Shown here: one piece after another, positions 45,191 through 55,900 of the stretch
Layout: each line of letters begins with the position of its first letter
How positions within the stretch are numbered: position 1 is the stretch's first letter
Assembly: GCA_944321825.1 (NCBI GenBank)
Contig: CALUMU010000002.1
Span: 62,001 to 126,000 of the forward strand
DNA from: Candidatus Amulumruptor caecigallinarius
Lineage (GTDB): Bacteria; Bacteroidota; Bacteroidia; Bacteroidales; Muribaculaceae
DNA: 64,000 nt
Direction of reading: 5' to 3'
Program-made: the position numbers and the translations under genes
The notes under the pieces: generated by a model
Databases searched by the model: none
Seen by the model: only the letters and a program-made list of their open reading frames with translations
Told to the model about the DNA's origin: nothing

Positions 45191-47317
45191 ATGAATATCA
45201 GGAATCTTGCCACATTAACCTTCGCCGCGACTATCATAGGGTGCGGTTCGTCAGGATGCAGCAAGTCGAAAGCTGCCAATGAAAAAGACAATCCTTTCTT
45301 TGCCCAATGGGACACCCCCTACGGCATACCGCCGTTCGAGGAAATCAAGGTAGAACACTACAAACCTGCTTTCGAGGAAGGGATGAAGCGCCAACGCCAG
45401 GAAATCGCCGACATCATCCGCAACAACGAAGCTCCCAGCTATGAGAACACCATCATTCCATTAGAATACAGCGGAAAATTCCTCAACCGTGTGGCCCGTG
45501 TATTCTTCGCGCTCAACGAAAGCATGAATACACCCGAAATGCAGACTGCCGCTGCCGAAATCATGCCGATGTATTCCTCATTCAGCGATGAGGTGATGAT
45601 GAACGACAGCCTGTTTCAACGTATCAGCACCCTGTATGAGCAGCGCGACAGCCTGAATCTGTCAGTGGCACAGAAACGGGCCATTGAAGACCATTATAAA
45701 AACTTCACCCTCAACGGCGCGTTGCTCAACGACGAACAGAAGAAAGAGCTTTCGGACATTAACACCAAGCTATCCAACCTCTACCTAAAGTTCAACAAAA
45801 ACCTCCTGAATGCGACCAACGCATTTACGATAACCGTCGACGACAAAGCCCGGCTGTCAGGGCTGCCCGACAACGTCATAGCTACAGCCAAAGAGGAGGC
45901 CGAAAAGAGAGGATTGAAAGACAAATGGGTGTTTACACTCCACGCCCCCTCCCGTCTGCCCGTACTGCAGTTTGCCGATGACAGAGACCTGCGCCGCCAA
46001 ATGTGGGAAGGGTACACATCCTTAGCCTCTGAGGGCGAAAACGACAACAATCCGGTCATCAAGGAAATCGTTTCTTTGCGCACCCAAAAGGCGCAACTCC
46101 TCGGATTCCCCAACTATGCATCACTCGCCACCGCCCCATATATGGCCAAAACACCAGCTGCCGCCAAAGAGCTGCTGCTGAAAATATGGAAGCCGGCAGT
46201 AGCCAAAGTGAAGCGTGAAGTGACGGACATGCAGAAGATAGCCGATGAAGAAAACAAGGGCATCAAGATAGAGCCGTGGGATTACTATTACTATGCTGAA
46301 AAAGACCGTGTACGCAAGTACGGTATCGACGAGAATGTAATCAAAGAATATTTTGCGGTCGACAGCGTACGCAAAGGTATCTTCACGATGGCCAATAAAC
46401 TTTACGGCATCACATTCACGCCTATCGAAGCCCCCAAATACCACCCCGAAGTAAATGTATATGAAGTCAAAGATGCCGATGGAAATCATCTGGCTGTATT
46501 CATGACAGACTATTTCCCACGTGACACAAAACGGCAGGGAGCATGGATGGACGCATTCGACCCAGGCGAAGTAACTCCTGACGGCAAAGAGACCCGCCCC
46601 ATCATCTATAATGTGGGCAATCTGTCGCGCCCTACGGCTGACGCTCCGGCCCTGATGACTATCGACAATGTAGAGACCATGTTCCACGAATTCGGCCACG
46701 GACTCCATGGTATGCTGACCCGCGCCACCATTCCGTCACAGATGGGCACATCCGTCGACCGCGATTTCGTCGAAATGCCGTCACAGATACATGAACACTG
46801 GGCGTTCGAGCCTGAACTGCTCAAAGAATATGCACGCCACTACAAGACTGGCGAAGTAATACCCGACTCATTGGTATCTAAGCTCAAAGCCGCATCGCAT
46901 CATAATCAAGGCTTCATCATGACTGAGCTTGTCGGAGCCGCACTTCTCGACCTCTATTGGGGAGAACTGATTCCCGACGAGAATACCGACATAAAAGACT
47001 TCGAGGCAAAAGTCGCCGCTGAAATCGGTATGCCGTCCGAGCTGACGTTCCGCTACCGCAGCCCGTATTTCAAGCATATCTTTGGTGATGAAGGGTATGC
47101 CTCAGGCTACTACACATATCTATGGGCAGCAGTGCTTGAGTGTGACGGCTATGATCTGTTCAAGGAAAAAGGAGCCTTTAACCCCGAAGCCGCAGCCCGC
47201 TTCAAGCACCTCCTTGAGATGGGCGGCAGCGAAGACCCGATGAAACTTTACGTAGACTTCCGAGGCCACAAGCCTGACGTATCAGCCCTCATCAACGCTC
47301 GCGGACTTAATGAATAA
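45191..47317 (+). CDS. dcp: M3 family peptidyl-dipeptidase, lipoprotein (Dcp-like)
   Basis: A 708-residue zinc metallopeptidase with a lipoprotein signal (lipobox around IIGC, Cys 18, or SSGC, Cys 23), so it is anchored in the envelope; E. coli Dcp, by contrast, lacks such an anchor. The zinc motif is TMFHEFGHGLHGML, with the later Glu in the EMPSQIHEHW helix region, and the substrate-binding tail GDEGYASGYYTYLWA. Dcp releases C-terminal dipeptides from peptides. It has its own gap upstream and a 16-bp hairpin downstream. Confidence 0.94.
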   Translation: MNIRNLATLTFAATIIGCGSSGCSKSKAANEKDNPFFAQWDTPYGIPPFEEIKVEHYKPAFEEGMKRQRQEIADIIRNNEAPSYENTIIPLEYSGKFLNRVARVFFALNESMNTPEMQTAAAEIMPMYSSFSDEVMMNDSLFQRISTLYEQRDSLNLSVAQKRAIEDHYKNFTLNGALLNDEQKKELSDINTKLSNLYLKFNKNLLNATNAFTITVDDKARLSGLPDNVIATAKEEAEKRGLKDKWVFTLHAPSRLPVLQFADDRDLRRQMWEGYTSLASEGENDNNPVIKEIVSLRTQKAQLLGFPNYASLATAPYMAKTPAAAKELLLKIWKPAVAKVKREVTDMQKIADEENKGIKIEPWDYYYYAEKDRVRKYGIDENVIKEYFAVDSVRKGIFTMANKLYGITFTPIEAPKYHPEVNVYEVKDADGNHLAVFMTDYFPRDTKRQGAWMDAFDPGEVTPDGKETRPIIYNVGNLSRPTADAPALMTIDNVETMFHEFGHGLHGMLTRATIPSQMGTSVDRDFVEMPSQIHEHWAFEPELLKEYARHYKTGEVIPDSLVSKLKAASHHNQGFIMTELVGAALLDLYWGELIPDENTDIKDFEAKVAAEIGMPSELTFRYRSPYFKHIFGDEGYASGYYTYLWAAVLECDGYDLFKEKGAFNPEAAARFKHLLEMGGSEDPMKLYVDFRGHKPDVSALINARGLNE

Positions 47318-47333
47318 AGCGTTTTTAAGTTAC

Positions 47334-47372
47334 CTGAGTTAATGAAACCCCTCGCCGGTTTCATTAACTCAG
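47334..47372. terminator. 16-bp hairpin after the M3 peptidase gene
   Basis: Perfect inverted repeat CTGAGTTAATGAAACC (47334-47349) and GGTTTCATTAACTCAG (47357-47372), 7-base loop, 17 bases after the stop. A T-run precedes it rather than follows it, so it may be a 3' stabilising stem or a weak terminator. Confidence 0.6.
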
Positions 47373-47421
47373 CCGCTAACATACCTGAAACAAACATAAA
47401 CTTTACAATATCACATCACAC

Positions 47422-49818
47422 ATGAGAATCGCTGCCAAGACTCTGCTATGCTCATCCATAGCAATAGCTATGACCCTGCCAGCCTCCGCTGACGAAGCCA
47501 AAGGGCAGATAATGACCACCTTGCCTGACGGCAGATTGGTCATCGTGACTGCCGTCAATGCTAATGTAATCAAAGTCACCAATCTACCGGCTGGAGAATC
47601 ACCCCTCCAGTCTCGCGCCACCGTCGATGCTTCAGCACGGTTTGACGGAGCGATAACACACGGTACAGACGTAACATCGATGACCACGTCTACTGGCATC
47701 AAAGCTACACTCAACAATAACAACGGAGCCGTCACCGTATCCGCCGGACCAGGCAAAAGCATAAATGACAGTGGCGAACGTCTGCTTAAAGACGGCAAAC
47801 GCGAACTGATGCTTGCGACCGACGGCACAGGCTCATTTTATGGCGGCGGCGAACGTGGCCATAAAATAAACCTCGCAGGAGACACCCTCGTTATGTACAA
47901 CAAGCAGAACTATGGTTATGTAAAGGGCGAAAGCCGCATCAGCCAGATGAATATAACGATGCCACTGTTCCTGTCATCCAACGGATATGCCATACTGTTT
48001 GATGACTATGCCGCCGCTGAAGTCATACTCGGCAATCCTATCAAATATATTTCCGAAAGCCCTGCGCCGATAAGCTATTACTACATATATGGCGACGGCA
48101 CAATGAAAGGCCTGACAGAAGCAGTAAGCCAGCTGACAGGCCGCCAGGACATGCCTCCGTTCTGGGCCATGGGCTATATAACCTCAAAATACGGATACAA
48201 GACAGAAGCTGAGACACGCAGCGTAATCGATACGCTTAAAATGAACAAATATCCCGTAGACGGTATCGTCCTTGACCTATACTGGTACGGCAAGGAGCAG
48301 GACATGGGCCGTCTGGCATGGGAGCCACAGCAATGGCCCGACCATAAGCAGATGCTTGCCGACCTCAAGGCCAAAGGGGTAAATACAATCATCATATCGC
48401 AGCCCTATGTGCTTCGCAACGGCCGCGCCATCGATAACTATAACATGGGCGTAGAAAAAGGATTATTTGTCAAAGATGCAACCGATTCGCTCAAAGGCAC
48501 CCAGGAAGTGCAGATATGGGTAGGCGAAGGAGGCATGTTTGATGTCAGCAATCCAGACACACGCAAATGGCTCGCTAACCGCTACAAGGAGTTAACGCTT
48601 GGAGGAGTAGGCGGATGGTGGGGCGACCTCGGCGAACCCGAAGTACATCCTGAGACCGGCATCCACCACAACGGCCTGACTGCACGCCAGTATCACAACC
48701 AATACGGCAACGACTGGTCACAGATTATTTACGATCTCTACAAAGAAGAGTTTCCCAATACACGCCTGATGACCATGATGCGTGGCGGAACCACAGGACT
48801 CCAACGCTACAGCGTATACCCTTGGTCGACAGACGTTTCCCGCTCGTGGGGAGGTCTGCAGCCGCAGGTCACCATCATGCTGGGTTCCGGCCTTAGCGGA
48901 CTCGGATACATGAGCCATGATGTAGGCGGATTTGCCATCGACGAGAAAGTACCATACGACCCCGAACTATACGTACGCTGGCTCCAGCTTGGAACATTCT
49001 CCCCCGTCCTCCGCACACATGCACAAAACACGGCCGAGCCATACCGCTATCCCGACCAGCAGCATATCATACTGCCTCTCATCAAGGAAAGGTACAGATG
49101 GCTTCCCTACAACTACACTCTGGCATATGAAAACCATGCTTACGGCACACCTCTCGTGCGACCTATCGGCTTCTACGAACCCGGCGAAACAAAGTATGAC
49201 AACATCGATGACGAGTATCTCTGGGGCAAAGACGTGCTGATTGCTCCCGTAATGACACAAGGAGCTACATCGCGACAGGTCACATTTCCTGCCGGTACAT
49301 GGGTCGACTACTCCGACCCGACAAAGACATATGCCGGAGGGACGACCATCAACTACAACGCTCCTATAGAGGTACTGCCCATGTTTGTACGTGCCGGCTC
49401 CATAATCCCCACAGCCGACTACGACATGGAAAATACAGGCGACTACAAGGACTCCGCTTATACGCTCAATGTCTATCCTGTAGCAGGATGCAGCGGCTCA
49501 TATACACTCTTTGAAGACGACCGCACATCCACCACTACAGTCGAAAACGGCAGGTACGCCCTCCTCACATTCTCCGACTCCATGACTCAATCCGCACTTG
49601 AAATCACTCTTTCCAAGTCCCAGGATTCACCCATGACACCGTCTGAAAAGGACATCCGACTGCTCATACACAACATAGACAAATCGCCTAAGTCGGTGAG
49701 CGTCAATGGGAAGAAGCTCAACAAAAAAGCATATCAATACGATAAGGGAACAAAGACCCTGCGCGTGGACAACAAGTGGAACCCCACAGAAAGCCGCACA
49801 ATAAGCATCAAGCTCTAA
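47422..49818 (+). CDS. glycoside hydrolase family 31 enzyme (alpha-glucosidase / glucosyltransferase type)
   Basis: A 798-residue exported enzyme with a cleavable signal (LCSSIAIAMTLPASA). The N-terminal beta-sandwich leads into the GH31 barrel with DGIVLDLYWYG, then GGWWGDLGEPEVHP, whose Asp should be the nucleophile, and a later acid/base region near WSTDVSRSWGG and SHDVGGF. C-terminal beta domains include LFEDD. The WGDLGEPE form is the one seen in GH31 enzymes acting on alpha-glucans, including 4-alpha-glucosyltransferases, so starch-derived oligosaccharides are likely substrates. No SusC/SusD pair lies next to it. Confidence 0.92.
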   Translation: MRIAAKTLLCSSIAIAMTLPASADEAKGQIMTTLPDGRLVIVTAVNANVIKVTNLPAGESPLQSRATVDASARFDGAITHGTDVTSMTTSTGIKATLNNNNGAVTVSAGPGKSINDSGERLLKDGKRELMLATDGTGSFYGGGERGHKINLAGDTLVMYNKQNYGYVKGESRISQMNITMPLFLSSNGYAILFDDYAAAEVILGNPIKYISESPAPISYYYIYGDGTMKGLTEAVSQLTGRQDMPPFWAMGYITSKYGYKTEAETRSVIDTLKMNKYPVDGIVLDLYWYGKEQDMGRLAWEPQQWPDHKQMLADLKAKGVNTIIISQPYVLRNGRAIDNYNMGVEKGLFVKDATDSLKGTQEVQIWVGEGGMFDVSNPDTRKWLANRYKELTLGGVGGWWGDLGEPEVHPETGIHHNGLTARQYHNQYGNDWSQIIYDLYKEEFPNTRLMTMMRGGTTGLQRYSVYPWSTDVSRSWGGLQPQVTIMLGSGLSGLGYMSHDVGGFAIDEKVPYDPELYVRWLQLGTFSPVLRTHAQNTAEPYRYPDQQHIILPLIKERYRWLPYNYTLAYENHAYGTPLVRPIGFYEPGETKYDNIDDEYLWGKDVLIAPVMTQGATSRQVTFPAGTWVDYSDPTKTYAGGTTINYNAPIEVLPMFVRAGSIIPTADYDMENTGDYKDSAYTLNVYPVAGCSGSYTLFEDDRTSTTTVENGRYALLTFSDSMTQSALEITLSKSQDSPMTPSEKDIRLLIHNIDKSPKSVSVNGKKLNKKAYQYDKGTKTLRVDNKWNPTESRTISIKL

Positions 49819-49853
49819 AAATCTTATAAGAGCCAATCGGACTCCTTATCCGA

Positions 49854-49903
49854 AAACATGTTGCGGGGTGTAGCTCGTTGATGCTACACCCCGCAACATG
49901 TTT
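49854..49903. terminator. 21-bp bidirectional terminator after the GH31 gene
   Basis: Left arm 49854-49874 (AAACATGTTGCGGGG start) and right arm 49883-49903 pair perfectly over 21 bp with an 8-base loop; A-run and T-run flank the stem. It separates two convergent units. Confidence 0.88.
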
Positions 49904-49990
49904 CTCTATCTCCTACATTATCCGGAGCTGTTTAACCCCGAAGGATAGCCACGGCAGGGATGGCCATAGAATATGTATGTGTCATACCCG

Positions 49991-51523
49991 TCACAATTCT
50001 CTGAATTCTTGCCATTTAGGCAATGTGAAAATAAATTCCAAGCCTCCCGTAGACCTGTTTTTCGCAGAAATAGCCCCCCCAAGAACCATTACGACATTCC
50101 GGACTATTGCAAGACCGAGACCCGAACCGCCAGCCTTTCGCGACCGTCCGGTATCGACCCGGTAAAAACGCTCAAACAGATGCGGGATACTTTCTTGTGG
50201 CACTCCATTGCCGTCGTCAGAAAACGAAAAAGTGTAGAATTTAGGACTTTCACTCACCAACTTAAGACACATCGCAGTGCCATGAGAATGCAAGACAGCG
50301 TTACGGATAAGGTTGGTCAGCAGCGATGTCAATACATTTACATTACCCTTAACCTTACAACCTAAAGGGATGTCATAGGCAAATCTCATATTCCCATCAG
50401 CATTCGACTGCTTGTAGTCACTATGTAGTTGGAATACCAAATCATGGAAATCCACCTCTGTCGTGGGTATTCTCTCTATCCCGTCCTCGAGGCGTGTCAT
50501 CGTCGAGACATCATTCAACAAACCGCAAAGACGGTTTACATTGGCCTGTGCCCTTTCCAGAAATTTTGTTTTAGTCGGCTCGGGCATATCTGGCTCCGAC
50601 AATATGGTATCAAGATAACCCTTGATTATTCCTATCGGGGTCTTCAACTCATGATTTATATTATTGGTGAGCTGGTTCTTGATACGGGCTTTTTCCTCCA
50701 CAGCATGCAAAGCTATGTCATGTTCACGGCTCGACTCCGACACAGCCTCAAGACGTGATCGATAAAGGCTGACTATCTGACGTGAAATATCTCCCAGCTC
50801 ATCATGCGGGAAATCATAAAGATGCTCTATCTCACTGCCTGAAGCAGCACGACTCGCGAAATCATGGAGCAACATGATGTTGCGTGACAACATCCGCGTA
50901 ACCACATAAACCAGCAGTGTGCAAAATACACCCAGACCCAATATAAACACCCATAACCCGGAGGCCGCCGAAATAGTATCTGCAATGGTCACATTATACG
51001 GCATCCCTGTGCGGACGTATAGCATCCCGTCGCTGCTTTTAGTAGCCTTATAATAAAACAGGCGGTTCTCTCCAGTATAAATATCGGCATCAGGGTTATA
51101 TCTTGACTCTCGTTCATCAGGCTTTATCTCGCTAATCGGATCCTCTCCGTTGAAATCCTTAGGTATAGGGCAACCGATGTAGTACAATAAATCACCAGTA
51201 GCATTATATATACTGACGCGGACATCGTTGAACATCGTATTCTCAAAATACTCGTCAAGAAATCCCAGCATACCTTCCAAGTCCGCCTCGCGCTCATAGC
51301 AATCTATGATATAGCGGTTTATGATATGAAGCTGCGAATTTATGCTTTCAGTACGATAGTTTACTTCCCTGTTATATTGATATACCAATATCCCTGCCAT
51401 CAGCAGCCACACCATGGCCACCATCGGGATAAATATGCGCCACATATATGATAGGCGACGTCTTTTACCCTGCCGTCGTATTCTGTATCTATTTCCGAGC
51501 CTATTCGGTCTCTTTAAATCCAT
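49991..51523 (-). CDS. sensor histidine kinase
   Basis: A 510-residue inner-membrane kinase. A basic N-terminus leads into TM1 (about 29-50), a periplasmic sensor part of about 135 residues, TM2 (about 187-210), a HAMP linker, HisKA with the phospho-His at about 291 in NNINHELKTPIGII, and a HATPase with LIRNAVLHS (N box), SDDGNGVP (G1) and GGSGLGLAIVRN (G2). It overlaps its regulator by 23 bases, so they form one two-component pair. The signal is unknown; the periplasmic part shows no named domain to me. Confidence 0.94.
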   Translation of the reverse strand: MDLKRPNRLGNRYRIRRQGKRRRLSYMWRIFIPMVAMVWLLMAGILVYQYNREVNYRTESINSQLHIINRYIIDCYEREADLEGMLGFLDEYFENTMFNDVRVSIYNATGDLLYYIGCPIPKDFNGEDPISEIKPDERESRYNPDADIYTGENRLFYYKATKSSDGMLYVRTGMPYNVTIADTISAASGLWVFILGLGVFCTLLVYVVTRMLSRNIMLLHDFASRAASGSEIEHLYDFPHDELGDISRQIVSLYRSRLEAVSESSREHDIALHAVEEKARIKNQLTNNINHELKTPIGIIKGYLDTILSEPDMPEPTKTKFLERAQANVNRLCGLLNDVSTMTRLEDGIERIPTTEVDFHDLVFQLHSDYKQSNADGNMRFAYDIPLGCKVKGNVNVLTSLLTNLIRNAVLHSHGTAMCLKLVSESPKFYTFSFSDDGNGVPQESIPHLFERFYRVDTGRSRKAGGSGLGLAIVRNVVMVLGGAISAKNRSTGGLEFIFTLPKWQEFREL

Positions 51524-52229
51524 AACCGAAGCCCATACGTGTGACGATGTTGTTGCCGTAGCGGCCTAATTTCTTACGTAGCCGTGCGATATTCGTATCA
51601 ATGGCACGAGTGGTGACAATCACATCGTCAGGCCATATCTGCTTGATTATCTCTTCACGCGAATATATGCGGTTACGATGGGTAAGGAAAAATGTCATCA
51701 GCTCCAGCTCCGTTTTAGTAAGATTCAGATCCACACCGTCAAGGGTGCATACCTTGTCATCTAAATCCACAGATATTCCGCCAAACGACACAGTATTTGC
51801 ATCCTGTCGGCCATCCTCTTTCGGACTGTTATCTGCCGGACGCATGGCCGAACGGCGCAGCACGGCACGCACACGGGCTACTACTTCAGATATTACAAAA
51901 GGCTTGGTTATATAGTCGTCACCTCCGATATTCAGCCCCATCACTGCATCGTCTTCACCGTTAAGTGCCGAGCAGAATATCAATGGCAGACTGGCTATCT
52001 CGGGATTGTTTCTGACGGCTTTGGCAAAGTCATATCCGCTCAGCCGCTCCATCATTATGTCAACAAGACACAACGAGTACTGGCGCAAATCGAGTTCAAG
52101 GGCTTCTTCCGCGCTATAAGCGCAGTCAACTTCATAGCCCACTCTTTCCAGATTATATTTCAAAATCTCGCAAATGGGCTCTTCATCATCAATCAGAAGT
52201 ATCTTTGCACTCATTTCACATGTACTCAC
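51501..52229 (-). CDS. OmpR/PhoB-family response regulator
   Basis: A 242-residue regulator. The receiver (about 8-120) has acidic pair DDEE, phospho-acceptor Asp about 57 in LCLVDIMMERL and Lys about 109 in YITKPF. The C-terminal winged helix carries LTKTELELMTFFLTHRNRIYSREEIIKQIW and RAIDTNIARLRKKLG, typical of PhoB-like proteins. The second ATG (MSAKILLIDDE, five codons in) may be the real start. Its stop lies inside the kinase gene. Confidence 0.94.
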   Translation of the reverse strand: MSTCEMSAKILLIDDEEPICEILKYNLERVGYEVDCAYSAEEALELDLRQYSLCLVDIMMERLSGYDFAKAVRNNPEIASLPLIFCSALNGEDDAVMGLNIGGDDYITKPFVISEVVARVRAVLRRSAMRPADNSPKEDGRQDANTVSFGGISVDLDDKVCTLDGVDLNLTKTELELMTFFLTHRNRIYSREEIIKQIWPDDVIVTTRAIDTNIARLRKKLGRYGNNIVTRMGFGYGFKETE

Positions 52230-52252
52230 TGGTTATACTGCGTTATACCCGT

Positions 52253-52726
52253 TTATTTAATCGGAGTGGCATCTAACGGCACCTGACGACGGAACACCTC
52301 TTTAAACGAAATGATGGTTTCGGTGCGGGCCAGACCTAACGGCTGGAAATAATGGTGGATGAGATGGAGCAGGTGGTCATTATTGTAGGCGTACAGTTTG
52401 ATGAACAAATCATACTGTCCAGTCGTAAAGTGGCACTCCACCACTTCCGGAATCTTTTTCAGCTCCTCAACTACCTCGCCGAACTTGCTGGGGTCTTTAA
52501 GATACAGACCTACATAAGCACATGTCTCATATCCGAGCGATGATGGATTAAGAACAGACTCGAAACCCTTTATGACTCCAGCCGAAATAAGTTTCTGGAT
52601 ACGCTGGTGCACAGCAGCACCGCTTACATTGCTTTCACGCGCTATTTCGAGGAACGGTTTGCGTGCATTGCCGGAAAGAGTCCTGAGTATGTTGCTGTCA
52701 AGTGTGTCGAAGTTGGTTTTAGACAT
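52253..52726 (-). CDS. Lrp/AsnC family transcriptional regulator
   Basis: A 157-residue regulator: N-terminal HTH (LDSNILRTLSGNARKPFLEIARESNVSGAAVHQRI is the family pattern, about 7-45) and a C-terminal RAM ligand-binding domain with GYETCAYVGLYLKD, VVECHFTTGQYDLFIKLYA. Such proteins sense amino acids and form octamers. A cluster of half-sites TGATGCTA / TAGCATCA covers its own promoter, suggesting self-repression. It is divergent from tamB and lies 23 bases upstream of the response regulator on the same strand. Confidence 0.94.
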   Translation of the reverse strand: MSKTNFDTLDSNILRTLSGNARKPFLEIARESNVSGAAVHQRIQKLISAGVIKGFESVLNPSSLGYETCAYVGLYLKDPSKFGEVVEELKKIPEVVECHFTTGQYDLFIKLYAYNNDHLLHLIHHYFQPLGLARTETIISFKEVFRRQVPLDATPIK

Positions 52727-52755
52727 GGCTTTTTACTTTGATTAAGAGTGATAAA

Positions 52756-52785
52756 TGATGCTATAAATAATGCTATTTAGCATCA
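52756..52785. promoter_or_regulatory. probable Lrp/AsnC autoregulatory operator
   Basis: Inverted repeat TGATGCTA (52756-52763) and TAGCATCA (52778-52785) with a 14-base spacer; a third half-site makes the inner palindrome ATGCTA TT TAGCAT (52770-52783). It sits at the expected transcription start of the lrp-like gene. Confidence 0.55.
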
Positions 52786-52817
52786 CAAATATACGGATAA
52801 GTTTAAAATCACACAAA
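52786..52817 (-). promoter_or_regulatory. promoter of the lrp-like gene
   Basis: Minus strand -33 TTTG (about 52814-52817), 20-base spacer and -7 box TATATTTG (52786-52793). Both elements match the Bacteroidota consensus. The operator abuts its downstream edge. Confidence 0.6.
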
Positions 52818-52845
52818 AAAAGCAACAGATTTCAAACTAAACATA

Positions 52846-52865
52846 TAAATTTGGGGTTAAATTTG
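52846..52865 (+). promoter_or_regulatory. two -7 boxes (TAAATTTG) ahead of tamB
   Basis: TAAATTTG at 52846-52853 and again at 52858-52865, 12 bases apart on plus. Either could start transcription toward the GTG at 52953. No clear -33 elements. Confidence 0.4.
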
Positions 52866-52952
52866 TAACCAAACAATCTGAAACCGGGCGTTTTTGACTG
52901 ATCGCCATAGCAAGCCGGTCAAAAACTTTCCACTTTCATTCCGTAGTGCAAG

Positions 52953-55900
52953 GTGACTAAAGTATCATCACATAAGATAATCAAAATCACGGCATGGGTA
53001 ATCGGCATCGCCATAGGACTGCCTCTGCTGATAGCCATGATGTTGTATATACCTCCAGTGCAGAGGCTGGCGGTAGACATCGCATCACGATACATAGCCG
53101 AATCCACTGGCATGAAGATTGATGTCGGATACCTTCGGCTCAAGTTTCCTCTCAATCTGTCGGTAGATGACGTACTCGTCATAGAAAATACCGGCGACAC
53201 GATGGTCACAGCCGGCAATGCGGAACTGCGGATAGCAATGCTGCCGCTGCTCCGGGGTGACATATCTTTAGAAGGCTTTTCTGCCAGATCCGTTTTTTAC
53301 CAGCTCGGCAACAGCGACAGCGTCATCTGGCTCAGAGCCCACATCGACAAAGCGGATATCGACAACGGCAACATGAATTTCAGCCGTGGCTCGATAGATG
53401 TCGGCAATACGTTCGTGGACGGAGGATGTGTCACTTTGATTATGAAAGACACCACCGTGGTCGCCCCGACCGACACCACGGCAATGCAGCCGCTGGCCAT
53501 ACGGGCGCAGAAGATACGCTTAGCCAACATTGATTACCGAATGTGCATGCCTCCGATTATCGACACTCTCACCGCACATATAGGCGATGCTATTCTGGAA
53601 TCCGGGGTGGTCGACACCGGCTCCCGCCGCATCAATGCCTCTCGGCTGTCAGTCAGCGGTGTCAATGCTACATACTTGACAGCTCCTATGCCGGCTCAAG
53701 ACCCAGTGACCGACAGCATACCACCACTACCCGACGATGAGATGTGGGTTATCACGGCCGACTCTGTCAAGCTACAAGCCGACAACGCAGTCTATGCCAC
53801 CACAGGAGCGCATCCACTACCGGGATTGGATTTCAATTATCTGCAAGCCCAGGATGTAGAGATTGCCGTAACCGATTTCTATAACAAGGGGACGGCAATA
53901 CGTGTGCCGTTGCAACGGCTCAAAGCCACCGAACGATGCGGACTTGAACTTAGTGCCGCCGGCACATTCTCCATGAACGGTCAAACCATGGAGGCATCCG
54001 GCTTCCATATATCGACCCAAAGATCCGACATCAAATTGGATGCGACGATGGGTATAGGCGACCTGACATCCGACCCTGACCTGCCATTAGGAATAAATCT
54101 TACAGGCATATTATCGGCCAACGATGCAGCAATGGCATTTCCGGCATATGCGCCAATGATAAAATCCCTGCCCCAGCCCCGTGACTTCAACGTGAGAATG
54201 GATGCAAACGGCACCACCTCACGCCTTAAGGTCGATAATGTCAAAATCCAGCTACCTCGCGTATTCAATCTGTCAGCCAACGGAGAAGTCAAAAACATTA
54301 CCGATTTCGACAAAATGGGAGGCAGAATCGAGTTTGACGGTGCGGTGACAAACCCCAAAGCAGTAAACGCCACGCTTGCATCACTGAAGATGGATTCCAC
54401 GATAACCATCCCATCACTAAAGCTCAACGGATCAGCCAACTATAACCCCGGCAACGTATCAGGGAACCTCAAGCTGGTTACCGGCTCTGGCAAACTATTG
54501 GCTGACGGACGCTGGGTGGCACGCAAAGAATCCTATCAGGCCGACATCGGTCTCAAGACTTTTCCGATTGACGCATTCATGCCTTCATTGGGCATCAAAG
54601 AGATATCCGCCGCCATACATGTCACAGGAACCGGCTACAACCCCTTATCGCCCGCAACCACACTTCTCGCAGATGTGTCGATTGACGATGTCGTGTACAA
54701 CGGCAGCACATATACTGACGCATCGCTGACAGCAGAAGCCCGGGATGGTGATTTAAAAGCTTTTTTGATCTCCAATAATCCTGATGCACGGATAGAGCTG
54801 AATGCACATGCACAGATAGATTCGGGCATAATCAAGGGGGAACTCAACGGAGAAATACAAAATCTCGACCTGCTTGCGCTCGGCGTCATGAGTTCACCAT
54901 GCCGTGGCCGCACCGATATCGCCGTAAAAGGGCAATACGACCCCCGTACTGAAGACATCCAGGCCGATGTAAACATATCCGACTTTGACTGGCTGATGGA
55001 CACCGTCAACTATTACATCCCGTCACTGACACTGCACGCTACAGCCGACAAGCAAGTGACAGCGGTCGACATTTTGTCAGAGGATCTTATGTTACGCAGT
55101 ATCATGAAGACCAAATGGGACAGCATAATGCCCGTCATCGACCGTGTCACGCAAGTCATCGACAACCAGATTGCCAACAAACGCGCAGACGTAACACGAC
55201 TGCAACAAACCATACCGCCTCTCGACATAGACCTGTCAATGGGTCCCGGCAACATTGCCGGCCGCATACTCGCCCAGAGCGGTATCGCTTTTGACAACAT
55301 GAGCCTGACCATGCGCAACGACTCGCTGCTACACCTCAACGGCGGAATCAGCCGTCTCACCATGGGTACAAATGTCGTCGATTCCGTAGCATTGCATATC
55401 AATCAGCACAACAAATACTTAGTCTACAATGTAAAGATGACCAATGGCCCAGGCCCGATGGCCGAATGGGCGGACGTAACCGTCAACGGATTTATAGCCG
55501 ATGACAAGTTGGCCCTGTTTGTCGACCAGCACAACCTCCAAGGACAGCAGGGATACCGCCTCGGCACCGTGTCGACTTTGACCGACTCAGTCCTCACCGT
55601 GAAGCTCGTCCCGAGAGTCCCCGTCATCGCATATAAAAACTGGAGACTCAACTCCGACAATTTCCTGTCGTACAATATATATAACAAACATATCGAGGCC
55701 GACATATTATTGGAAAATCTGCCAAGCTCGCTCCATGTCTTCACACGACCTGTGCCGAATCCCGAAGAAGGCTCATCGGCTAATGAACTGGTGGTTTCGG
55801 CCAAAGAAATCAAGATTGAAGACTGGATCGGCTTCTCACCATTCGCTCCGCCCATGTCAGGAGTGGGATCTGCCAACCTGAAAATACACCGTGTCAACGA

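Noticed and set aside
46121-46708. Minus-strand frame of 195 codons antisense to the M3 peptidase
   Set aside because: Complement of a conserved coding region, with low-complexity Phe/Val/Ile content typical of shadows.
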